Shown in pieces: positions 15,894-22,072 of a DNA stretch of 22,072 bases. The translations under genes were made by a program, and so were the position numbers. The stretch is taken from positions 1 to 22,072 of the forward strand of contig CAZDOD010000029.1 in NCBI GenBank assembly GCA_964506935.1, written 5' to 3'. The DNA comes from CAZDOD01 sp964506935. GTDB lineage: Bacteria > Desulfobacterota > Zymogenia > Zymogenales > Zymogenaceae. Position 1 is the first letter of the stretch. The number at the start of each line of letters is the position of its first letter. The notes under the pieces are model-generated. The model had not been told where the DNA came from and made no database searches. It worked only from the letters and a program-made list of their open reading frames with translations.

Positions 15894-17534
15894 TTAAACG
15901 CTAAGCTTCTTTATCCTGAAGCGTAACATAATGAAGTCGAAAACGGTGTGGGAGACGAATATCGCGGTAAAAAGGCTCGTCAAGATTCCCACGCTCAAGG
16001 TTACTGCGAAGCCCTTGACCGGCCCCGTCCCGAACTGGAAGAGGACGAGCCCCGCTATGAGTGTCGTGACGTTGGCGTCCATGATCGTGAGGAAGGCCTT
16101 TGAGTAGCCCCCATCTATGGCGGCCCTCGGCGTCTTACCCAGTCTCAACTCCTCCCTCACCCTCTCAAATACGAGGACGTTTGCGTCAACGGCCATACCG
16201 ATTGTCAGGGCTATACCTGCTATACCTGGGAGTGTCAGTGTTGCCTGAAACATGCTCATGATCCCGAGGATAATGATCATGTTGAGAAATAGCGCGAGAT
16301 CGGCAACGAGACCCGATGCCCCATAGTAGGCTGCCATAAAGAGGACGACCAGAGCACCGCCGGCCAGGGTCGCGAGGAAACCCCTGTTGATGGAATCCTT
16401 TCCGAGGGAAGGCCCGACCGTCCGCTCTTCCAAGAGCGTAATTGTGGCGGGAAGCGCTCCGGCCCGAAGCACGATGGCCAGTTCTTTCGCATCCTCATTG
16501 GTGAAGCTACCCTCTATAATTGCAGCCCCGCCGGTTATCCTCGTTTTTATTACCGGAGCGGAATATACCACATTGTCTAAAATTATCGCAAGCCGCCTCC
16601 CGACATTGTCGCCTGATATTTTTTCAAACAGGTCCTCACCACGGGAGTCAAATTCTATATGGACATAGGGGTATCCACCCTTGCTGGAGTCGTACCTTAT
16701 CAGGGCGTCGGTGATTACCTCGCCGGTCATGAGGGTCTTTTTCTCGATGAGATACGGTATCTCCTCGATTATCTCCCCCGAATCCCTGTCCCGCACCTTC
16801 TCGTAGAGGATCTCCCGCCCCTCAGGGATATTACCCATCAGGGCCTCCTTGAGGTCGTTTGTGTCGTCCACGAGCTTGAATTCGAGGAGCGCAACCTTAC
16901 GTATCAGGGCCTTGGCCTTCTCCGGGTCGCTAAGGCCGGGTAGCTGTATAAGTATGTCGTAATCCCCCTGGCGAACTATCTCCGGCTCCGTGAGGCCCAG
17001 CTCATCGACCCTGTTTCTGATTGTCTCAAGAGTCTGATCGACCGTCTTTTCCCTAAAGGATTCGAGGTCTTTTTCACGGTAGGCGTAAAACATCTCCACT
17101 TTTTCCCCTTGGGTCTCCGATTTCGTTACTTCCAAAAAATTGTAACGCTTATTTATGTATGCTTTGAACTCTTCGTCGTGGCCCAACTCCGACAGGACTA
17201 TTCTTATACCTTTTTCTTTATCCCTCTCTATTACTTCGTAGGGGATCCCTTCGTCGTCGAGGTACCCCTTTAGCTCAACGCTTATCCTGTCAAGGGAGTT
17301 TGCCTCCGCCTCATCGAGATTAACGCCCAAAAGGAGGTGCATCCCCCCCTTCAGGTCGAGGCCGAGGTTCAGGGTCTTGGTGGGTAAGATATTGTACCTC
17401 TTATCCCCAATCTTTATACCTTCGGTCCAAAATCCCGGCAGATTGCCGACAAGCAGAGACGGAAGAAGATATATTAATGCACCAAAGACCAACACAATGA
17501 TAATGAGGAATCTGATCCTTAAATCCTTGATCAT
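15894..17534 (-). CDS. secD: Protein translocase subunit SecD
   Basis: Partner of SecF in the Sec-accessory export motor. 546 residues from ATG 17534, which has AGGAG seven bases upstream; an in-frame TTG at 17561 would add nine residues but lacks a ribosome site. TM1 is at about 8-28; the large periplasmic domain opens with LGLDLKGGMHLLLGV and includes ETIRNRVDELGLTEPEIVRQG; then VGPSLGKDSINRG leads into TM2-TM6 with GMAVDANVLVFERVREELR, the SecD signature. It is a separate gene, not a SecDF fusion. It follows yajC by 162 bases that include a strong hairpin at 17582-17607, so its expression may be uncoupled from yajC. Confidence 0.97.
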   Translation of the reverse strand: MIKDLRIRFLIIIVLVFGALIYLLPSLLVGNLPGFWTEGIKIGDKRYNILPTKTLNLGLDLKGGMHLLLGVNLDEAEANSLDRISVELKGYLDDEGIPYEVIERDKEKGIRIVLSELGHDEEFKAYINKRYNFLEVTKSETQGEKVEMFYAYREKDLESFREKTVDQTLETIRNRVDELGLTEPEIVRQGDYDILIQLPGLSDPEKAKALIRKVALLEFKLVDDTNDLKEALMGNIPEGREILYEKVRDRDSGEIIEEIPYLIEKKTLMTGEVITDALIRYDSSKGGYPYVHIEFDSRGEDLFEKISGDNVGRRLAIILDNVVYSAPVIKTRITGGAAIIEGSFTNEDAKELAIVLRAGALPATITLLEERTVGPSLGKDSINRGFLATLAGGALVVLFMAAYYGASGLVADLALFLNMIIILGIMSMFQATLTLPGIAGIALTIGMAVDANVLVFERVREELRLGKTPRAAIDGGYSKAFLTIMDANVTTLIAGLVLFQFGTGPVKGFAVTLSVGILTSLFTAIFVSHTVFDFIMLRFRIKKLSV

Positions 17535-17581
17535 CTCCACACTCCTTTGGGTGTTGCCCAAAAAAGAAAAAAAATTTCATC

Positions 17582-17607
17582 CCCCCTCTCCTTCAAATGA
17601 GAGGGGG
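17582..17607 (-). terminator. Strong hairpin between yajC and secD, possible attenuator
   Basis: CCCCCTCTC (17582-17590) pairs perfectly with GAGAGGGGG (17599-17607) across an 8-base loop. On the transcribed minus strand the stem is followed, after a few bases, by a T-rich tract (eight T, C, six T; about 17561-17574). This resembles a rho-independent terminator inside an otherwise classic cluster, ending about 40 bases upstream of the secD ATG. Confidence 0.65.
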
Positions 17608-17696
17608 AACCTATTTTTAGATCAAAAGCAAAAATGGAAGAAGGGTTTCATCTCAGGTATATCGGTCTATACGAAATATGATCTTTTAGACCTCCT

Positions 17697-18026
17697 TTAA
17701 GACTGACCCTCTTTTTTTACTGCCGCAACAGAGGACTTTGTAACCTTTACTCTGACGTTGTTGGCAATTTCCACTGTGGCAATGTTGTCGGCAACTCCCG
17801 TCACCGTCCCGTGGATCCCGCCCGCCGTGATCACGTTGTCGCCCTTTTTCAGTTCCTCGACCATCCTCTGATGCTCCTTCTGCCTCTTCTGCTGAGGCCT
17901 GATGAGGAGGAAATAGAAGATGACGAAGATGAGTATAATGGGTACAAAGGCGGAAAAGCCGCCGAACATGCCCCCTTCCCCCCCTTGGGGTTGAGTCATC
18001 GCAAAGAAAATTTCCAAGGGTATCAT
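17697..18026 (-). CDS. yajC: Preprotein translocase subunit YajC
   Basis: Small single-pass inner-membrane protein associated with SecDF. 109 residues: a Gly-rich start (TQPQGGEGGMFGG), one TM helix (about 22-43, AFVPIILIFVIFYFLLI), the hallmark RPQQKRQKEHQRM just after the membrane, then a small beta domain (LKKGDNVITAGGIHGTVTGV). The ATG at 18026 directly follows the tgt stop codon (TAA-ATG) with GAGGGAG upstream, pointing to translational coupling; an internal ATG at 17999 would give a 100-residue form but has a poorer ribosome site. Confidence 0.96.
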   Translation of the reverse strand: MIPLEIFFAMTQPQGGEGGMFGGFSAFVPIILIFVIFYFLLIRPQQKRQKEHQRMVEELKKGDNVITAGGIHGTVTGVADNIATVEIANNVRVKVTKSSVAAVKKEGQS

Positions 18027-19139
18027 TTAAAAGTCTCCCTCAATTTTACTGAAAAAATCGTCTTTAAAAGCCAAAAATTCATCTCTCTTTATCGCCTCAC
18101 GTATCTTTTTTATGAGCGTAAGGTAAAAAGAGAGGTTGTGCAATGTGCCAAGTATCGCCGCCAGTATCTCGCCCGCCATAAAGAGGTGCCTCATATACGC
18201 CCTCGAGAAATTCCTGCATGTATAACAGCCACACTCATCATCGATCGGGGATATGTCTTTCTTATATCGTTCGTTCTTTATGACGATCTTCCCTCTCGAT
18301 GTGAAGAACGTTCCGTTCCGGGCGTTTCGGGTCGGCATGACACAATCAAACATGTCTGCCCCCATTGCCGTAAGCCTGACGAGGTCCTCAGGCGTGCCGA
18401 CGCCCATTAGATACTTGGGATTCTCATCGGGCAAGAGCGACAGGGTGAACTCGCTGATCTCATACATCAGCCCCTTTGCCTCGCCCACCGAGAGCCCGCC
18501 GATTGCGTAGCCGGGAAAGCCGATCTCAAGCGTTTTCTCGGCAGACATTTTCCTGAGCTCCTGAAACATCCCGCCCTGAACGATCCCGAAGAGTGCCTGA
18601 TCACTCCTCTCTTTGGCCGCTTTGCACCTTTCGGCCCATCCGAGCGTAAGCTCCATCGAGCTCTTCGTATCCTCGAAGGAAGAGGGATACGACGTGCACT
18701 CATCGAGACACATAATGATGTCAGCCCCAAGCGCCCCTTGGATCCTGACCGAGTCCTCGGGGGTGATGAAGTGTCTCGATCCGTCGAGGTGGGACTGAAA
18801 TTTCACACCCTCATCCGAGAGCTTACGGAGGTCTCCGAGGCTGTATATCTGAAAGCCCCCGCTATCTGTGAGGATCGGGCCGTAATAGCCCATGAATCGG
18901 TGTAAACCCCCCAGATCTTCAACGACCTTATGTCCCGGCCTGAGATACAGGTGATACATATTTGAAAGAACAACCTCGGCACCCAAATCCACCAACCTGT
19001 CGGGGCTCATCGCCTTTACCGTCCCCTGGGTGCCTACCGGCATAAATACCGGAGTATTGAATTTCCCGTGTGGGGTTTCAAACTCGCCCCACCGGGCCTT
19101 TGTCTCGCTACTCTTATGTAATATCTTAAAGGAAAACAT
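18027..19139 (-). CDS. tgt: tRNA-guanine transglycosylase
   Basis: Exchanges guanine-34 of tRNA-Asp, -Asn, -His and -Tyr for preQ1, the committed step of queuosine modification. 370 residues, typical bacterial length. Catalytic Asp92 in TDSGGFQ, nucleophile Asp265 just before VMPTRNARNG (267-276), and the zinc site Cys303, Cys305, Cys308 and His334 (CGCYTC ... TLHN), all in the expected spacing. The N-terminus FKILHKSSETKARWGEFETPHG is standard, so ATG 19139 is right although its ribosome site is weak. It stands between queA, 178 bases upstream, and yajC, which abuts it. Confidence 0.98.
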   Translation of the reverse strand: MFSFKILHKSSETKARWGEFETPHGKFNTPVFMPVGTQGTVKAMSPDRLVDLGAEVVLSNMYHLYLRPGHKVVEDLGGLHRFMGYYGPILTDSGGFQIYSLGDLRKLSDEGVKFQSHLDGSRHFITPEDSVRIQGALGADIIMCLDECTSYPSSFEDTKSSMELTLGWAERCKAAKERSDQALFGIVQGGMFQELRKMSAEKTLEIGFPGYAIGGLSVGEAKGLMYEISEFTLSLLPDENPKYLMGVGTPEDLVRLTAMGADMFDCVMPTRNARNGTFFTSRGKIVIKNERYKKDISPIDDECGCYTCRNFSRAYMRHLFMAGEILAAILGTLHNLSFYLTLIKKIREAIKRDEFLAFKDDFFSKIEGDF

Positions 19140-19317
19140 CGGCCAATATGGTAATCAGAATAAAAGGATCGCGGGCCACCTGTCTCCTTTTTTATCCAAA
19201 CCCTAAAACTCCTCCTTCTATCTCTCCCTCAATTTCCCATTAATTTCTTATATTTATTTAGCCTATTATATCAACATTCCCATCACCCATATCGCCCCTG
19301 CTCAACTCAAAATCGTG

Positions 19318-20367
19318 TTAGATTATCAGCATGGCGTCGCCGTAGCTGTAAAAGCGATACCTATTTTCAACTGCCTCCCTGTAGGCATTCAAGATGATGT
19401 CTCTTCCACAGAAGGCGCTCACAAGGGCGATGAGGGTCGATTTTGGGAGGTGAAAATTGGTCAATAGGGCGTCAATAACTCTAAACTTATAACCGGGATA
19501 AATAAAAATTGACGCTATCCCCCCCCCGGTAATTATTCTTCCATCTTCGCCCGCCGCACTCTCCAAAGCCCTCACCGTGGTCGTTCCGACGGCAATGACC
19601 CTTCCCCCCTCGTCTCTTGCCATCCTGATCGACTCCACCGCATCATTTCCGATCACGTACCTCTCACTGTGCATAATGTGGTCTTCTATCCTTGAAGACC
19701 TGATCGGAAGAAACGTCCCAGTTCCCACATGGAGCGTGATCTTCGCGATACTGATGCCACAGTCTTTGAGTCGGTCTATGGCCTCGTCATCGAAGTGCAA
19801 CCCCGCCGTGGGGGCCGCCACCGAACCCGAAGGTCCGGCATAAACCGTCTGGTATCTCTCCCTGTCAATCTGATCTGTGCCGTCCCCGTTACCTTGGCTT
19901 CCCCTTTTTATATAGGGAGGGAGAGGGGTCTTTCCCCATCTCTGTAGATATTCAAAGAACGAGCATGGCAACTTGGCCGATAAGAGACATCCTTGGCCGT
20001 CTTCGTCCCATCCGGCAATCTCGGCCTCAACTTTTCCGGGGAGGATGATCTTTGTCCCCTTATTTATTTTTTTTCCGGAGGCCAACACCCTAACTCCGCT
20101 CGGCACCTCTTCGACAAATAACATCCTCACCATGCCCCCGGTGGTTTTTACTGCGTCAATTCGGGCCGGGATCACGCGGGTGTCGTTTAGCACCAAGAGA
20201 TCTTTTGGCCTCAAAAAATTTAAAAGATCAGAAAAAAACCTATGGGATATCCTCCCCCCGCCGTCTCCCCTCTCTATGACCATGAGCCTCGACGCCCCCC
20301 TCTGGGGGAGGGGATACTGGGCTATCAGTTCCTCCGGGAGGTTGTAATCGAAGTCGGATACTTCCAA
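19318..20367 (-). CDS. queA: S-adenosylmethionine:tRNA ribosyltransferase-isomerase
   Basis: Transfers and isomerises the ribosyl group of SAM onto preQ1-tRNA to form epoxyqueuosine, the step after Tgt. 349 residues, normal for the family. Conserved stretches: SDFDYNLPEELIAQYPL (4-20), LVLNDTRVIPARI (about 58-70), APTAGLHFD (about 188-196), HVGTGTFLPIR (about 212-222), and TNFHLPKSTLIALVSAF near the C-terminus. The start codon is TTG: no ATG lies in frame until residue 29, and GGGGGG sits seven bases ahead of the TTG. A promoter is visible at 20444-20472. The product feeds the same pathway as the next gene, tgt. Confidence 0.97.
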   Translation of the reverse strand: MEVSDFDYNLPEELIAQYPLPQRGASRLMVIERGDGGGRISHRFFSDLLNFLRPKDLLVLNDTRVIPARIDAVKTTGGMVRMLFVEEVPSGVRVLASGKKINKGTKIILPGKVEAEIAGWDEDGQGCLLSAKLPCSFFEYLQRWGKTPLPPYIKRGSQGNGDGTDQIDRERYQTVYAGPSGSVAAPTAGLHFDDEAIDRLKDCGISIAKITLHVGTGTFLPIRSSRIEDHIMHSERYVIGNDAVESIRMARDEGGRVIAVGTTTVRALESAAGEDGRIITGGGIASIFIYPGYKFRVIDALLTNFHLPKSTLIALVSAFCGRDIILNAYREAVENRYRFYSYGDAMLII

Positions 20368-20443
20368 TTTATTGCCCCCCTTGAACCTTACCCCCTTTCC
20401 CGAAAAATAATCCCGAATAGCTTGATTCTATTTAAACCTAAAG

Positions 20444-20472
20444 ATAAAAACATATTTTAAATGTATTGTCAA
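20444..20472 (-). promoter_or_regulatory. Sigma-70-like promoter of the queA-tgt-yajC cluster
   Basis: On the minus strand TTGACA (20467-20472), 17-base spacer, TTTTAT (20444-20449) preceded by TGT, making it an extended -10. It starts just past the DUF2065 stop and would leave a leader of about 70 bases before the queA TTG. Confidence 0.6.
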
Positions 20473-20477
20473 GATAA

Positions 20478-20678
20478 TTAATGAAGAACTCTCGTCCCCA
20501 AAAAGACGAGGAGGAGTCCAAGGAGTAGGGCAAGAAGGCCGATCCCCCGGATGGTCGTGTCGGAAAGATTTATGACCTCTGCCATGAACTTCTTTACCTT
20601 TTCGGGAAAGGCAAAGTAGGGGATCCCCTCGATGATAAACAACAGACCCAGTGCGATGATAATTAGCTTATAGTCCAT
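20478..20678 (-). CDS. Small DUF2065 (YjeT-like) inner-membrane protein
   Basis: 66 residues from ATG 20678: MDYKLIIIALGLLFIIEGIPYFAFP, a short KVKKFMAEVINLSDTTIRG loop, then IGLLALLLGLLLVFLGTRVLH. Two membrane helices with the EG-PY-FP pattern and basic loop match the DUF2065/YjeT family; function unknown in any bacterium as far as I know. An upstream in-frame ATG at 20708 would add ten residues (LWIGGKSLS); the inner start is preferred because family members begin at this point and GGGGGGAAG lies nine bases upstream of it. Divergent from the MerR-family gene. Confidence 0.82.
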   Translation of the reverse strand: MDYKLIIIALGLLFIIEGIPYFAFPEKVKKFMAEVINLSDTTIRGIGLLALLLGLLLVFLGTRVLH

Positions 20679-20817
20679 CGATAGTGACTTCCCCCCAATC
20701 CAAAGCATTTTTTATCTAAAAGAGAAGATAAGAAACTACCTTAATATATCGTATGAGGATATCGCCCATCTTGTCAAGTCAAAAAGCGTCTCAATGACCA
20801 AATGGCGGCATATATGT

Positions 20818-20835
20818 TGATTGAGCGGTCAATCA
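20818..20835. promoter_or_regulatory. 18-base palindrome, candidate operator
   Basis: TGATTGA-GCGG-TCAATCA: 7-base perfect arms around a four-base centre, nine bases upstream of the -35 of the MerR-gene promoter. The layout resembles operators of TetR-type regulators of fatty-acid metabolism, as remembered, but the cognate regulator is not in the window. Confidence 0.5.
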
Positions 20836-20843
20836 TTTTTCTC

Positions 20844-20872
20844 TTGACAAAAAATATGCGTTTTGATAAACA
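20844..20872 (+). promoter_or_regulatory. Promoter of the MerR-family regulator gene
   Basis: TTGACA (20844-20849), 17-base spacer, TAAACA (20867-20872). The normal 17-base spacing is unlike the 19-base spacers of promoters activated by MerR proteins. Transcription would start near 20879, giving a leader of about 100 bases that contains the palindrome and the G-tract. Confidence 0.65.
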
Positions 20873-20879
20873 CTAAACT

Positions 20880-20901
20880 TGCCAGTTTACGTAACGTGGC
20901 A
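20880..20901. promoter_or_regulatory. 22-base dyad over the transcription start, candidate MerR operator
   Basis: TGCCA-gt-TTAC|GTAA-cg-TGGCA: symmetric except for two central-flank pairs. It covers the predicted start site, so a bound regulator would block the promoter. The TTTACGTAACGT core recalls ACGT-containing sites of LiuR-type MerR regulators, from memory and unverified. Confidence 0.5.
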
Positions 20902-20934
20902 GGTGGGGGCAGGTGGGGAGGGGGGGGGGGGGGG
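20899..20934 (+). repeat. Tandem 10-mer followed by a 15-G homopolymer
   Basis: GCAGGTGGGG is present twice head to tail (20899-20908, 20909-20918), then one A, then 15 consecutive G (20920-20934). The tract lies in the untranslated leader of the MerR-family gene, 45 bases before its ATG. It could form a G-quadruplex and is prone to length change or to sequencing error. Confidence 0.9.
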
Positions 20935-20979
20935 AAGGCTTTTTGATTCCTTGACCATCGATAAAATGAGGACATTTTT

Positions 20980-21408
20980 ATGGCTGGAAAGCCGGCTTTT
21001 GATATAGATGTGGAAATGGGTAAAAATGAGCACATGTCCATAAGCGAGCTCTCAAAAAAGCTCGATTTATCGCCCAGGACCATCCGCTACTACGAGGAGA
21101 TCGGGCTTTTGGACTCGATCAAGAGGACCGAGGGCGGAAAGAGGGTTTACGCCGAAGACGACTTCAGGAGGCTGAGATTTATCAAAAAGCTCAAGCTCTT
21201 GGGCCTTACGCTTGCCGAGATGCAGGAGCTAGACGCAATATATATGATCCATAGAAAAAACTCCAAGGTCTTCCCACGGATCATTGAGCTCTTCGACAAT
21301 CATAGAAGGGAGATCGACCACAGGATAGACGAACTGAGGCTTTTGAAGATCGAGATAGAGGAGTTCCAGGAGAGGATGAGTGATAAGCTCAAAAAGGAGG
21401 GGACGTAA
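20980..21408 (+). CDS. MerR-family transcriptional regulator without metal-sensing cysteines
   Basis: 142 residues. Winged helix-turn-helix at about 19-88: SISELSKKLDLSPRTIRYYEEIGLL, then GGKRVYAEDDFRRLRFIKKLKLLGLTLAEMQEL, the standard MerR DNA-binding pattern. The C-terminal part (about 95-140) is a long amphipathic helix for dimerisation. There is no cysteine anywhere, which argues against a CueR/ZntR/SoxR-type metal or redox sensor, and no effector-binding domain; size and helix pattern are closer to LiuR-like regulators of acyl-CoA or branched-chain catabolism, which is inference. An 18-residue leader precedes the domain; a start at the internal Met19 is possible, but ATG 20980 has GAGGA eight bases upstream. 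It is probably autoregulated through the dyad at 20880-20901. Confidence 0.92.
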   Translation: MAGKPAFDIDVEMGKNEHMSISELSKKLDLSPRTIRYYEEIGLLDSIKRTEGGKRVYAEDDFRRLRFIKKLKLLGLTLAEMQELDAIYMIHRKNSKVFPRIIELFDNHRREIDHRIDELRLLKIEIEEFQERMSDKLKKEGT

Positions 21409-21493
21409 AGGAAAGAAAGCGGTGGCCGATATCAGATGGAAACCAGAGATATCTAAATTTATGTTGTTTGGATAATAGGATATAGGATATAAA

Positions 21494-22027
21494 GTGAAAG
21501 AGAGTAGAAAGGGTCTAATTCAAGTATACACCGGAGATGGGAAGGGGAAGACGACGGCGAGCTTGGGTCTTGCGATTCGGGCGTGTGGACACGGCCTAAA
21601 GTCCTACATGATCCAGTTCATGAAGGGGGAGATATACTATGGGGAGCTGGGGACGGCAGAGAGGCTATCCAACTGCCTGACGATCACTCAGATGGGGAGG
21701 CCCGATTTCGTAAATAAAGAAAACCCCGACCCGATCGACATCGAGCTTGCGGGAAAGGCCCTTAAGCTTGCGAGAGAGATAATTGAGGACGGGAAATACG
21801 ATATAGTGATTCTCGACGAGGTCAACGTGGCACTCGACTTCGGATTGATAAAGCTTTCCGACGTTCTCGATATTATAGAGAAAAAGCCCCTCCACGTGGA
21901 GCTGGTGTTGACCGGGAGGAACGCACCGAAGGAGATCATCGATCGTGCCGACCTCGTCACCGAGATGGTCGAGATAAAACACCCATACACAAAGGGGATA
22001 GGTTCGAGAATCGGGATAGAGAGATAA
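21494..22027 (+). CDS. cobA: ATP:corrinoid adenosyltransferase (CobA/BtuR/CobO type)
   Basis: Adenosylates cob(I)alamin or cobinamide in the corrin salvage and synthesis pathway; cytosolic. 177 residues. P-loop VYTGDGKGKTTASLG (11-25), DIVILDEVNVAL (103-114), VLTGRNAP (139-146) and the terminal KGIGSRIGIER, which matches the usual KGIPARKGIEY end. The start is GTG at 21494 with AGGAT about six bases upstream; the next Met is residue 39, beyond the P-loop, so GTG is right. It follows the MerR-family gene by 85 bases with no terminator seen. It supplies adenosylcobamide, not the methylcobamide used by the pair at 8766-10957, so a direct link to those genes is not implied. Confidence 0.95.
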   Translation: MKESRKGLIQVYTGDGKGKTTASLGLAIRACGHGLKSYMIQFMKGEIYYGELGTAERLSNCLTITQMGRPDFVNKENPDPIDIELAGKALKLAREIIEDGKYDIVILDEVNVALDFGLIKLSDVLDIIEKKPLHVELVLTGRNAPKEIIDRADLVTEMVEIKHPYTKGIGSRIGIER

Positions 22028-22072
22028 TTTGGAAAAGAACTTAAAACATTTAATTGAGAAAGCAATAATTCT

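Noticed and set aside
1..22072. CRISPR array, tRNA, rRNA, insertion sequence or prophage
   Set aside because: No spaced repeats, cloverleaf, rRNA motifs, transposase or terminal inverted repeats were seen on either strand.

Overview
The window looks like a chromosomal piece of an anaerobic, diderm bacterium, plausibly of the Desulfobacterota (old Deltaproteobacteria) type. This is inferred from the queA-tgt-yajC-secD-secF order, the lipoprotein-type signal peptides, and a corrinoid methyltransferase pair beside an acyl-CoA ligase. No rRNA, tRNA, CRISPR array, transposase or prophage gene was seen. The lineage call rests on gene content and is not certain.

Layout. (1) 1-4545, minus strand: an acetohydroxyacid synthase operon (large subunit, then two different ACT-domain small subunits in tandem), followed by an AMP-forming acyl-CoA ligase cut by the window edge. 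(2) 4829-10957, plus strand: a four-gene block of a GH116 (GBA2-like) glycosidase, a zinc alcohol/polyol dehydrogenase, a non-pyrrolysine MttB-family methyltransferase and its cognate corrinoid protein. It is closed by a bidirectional terminator at 11062-11095. (3) 11119-14662, minus strand: four exported proteins, namely an NTF2-like lipoprotein, a zinc phospholipase C-like protein with an incomplete metal site, a small beta-rich putative lipoprotein and a LolA/LolB-like lipoprotein. A 540-base gene-poor gap (12636-13177) contains a near-consensus promoter. (4) 14943-20367, minus strand: queA, tgt, yajC, secD, secF, covering queuosine modification of tRNA and the accessory part of the Sec translocon. 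A strong hairpin lies between yajC and secD. (5) 20478-22027: a DUF2065 membrane protein (minus), then a divergent MerR-family regulator and a CobA-type corrinoid adenosyltransferase (plus). The regulator's 5' region holds two palindromes, a tandem 10-mer and a run of 15 G.

The least ordinary content is the plus-strand block. A cytosolic GH116 glycosidase and a sugar/polyol-type dehydrogenase sit directly upstream of an MttB/corrinoid pair, which suggests processing of a glycosylated and methylated substrate. The functional link is inference. No methyltransferase II, corrinoid reductive activator or transporter is visible in the window. Other points worth a look are the duplicated IlvN/IlvH subunits, the partly lost zinc site of the phospholipase-like protein, and the MerR promoter region.
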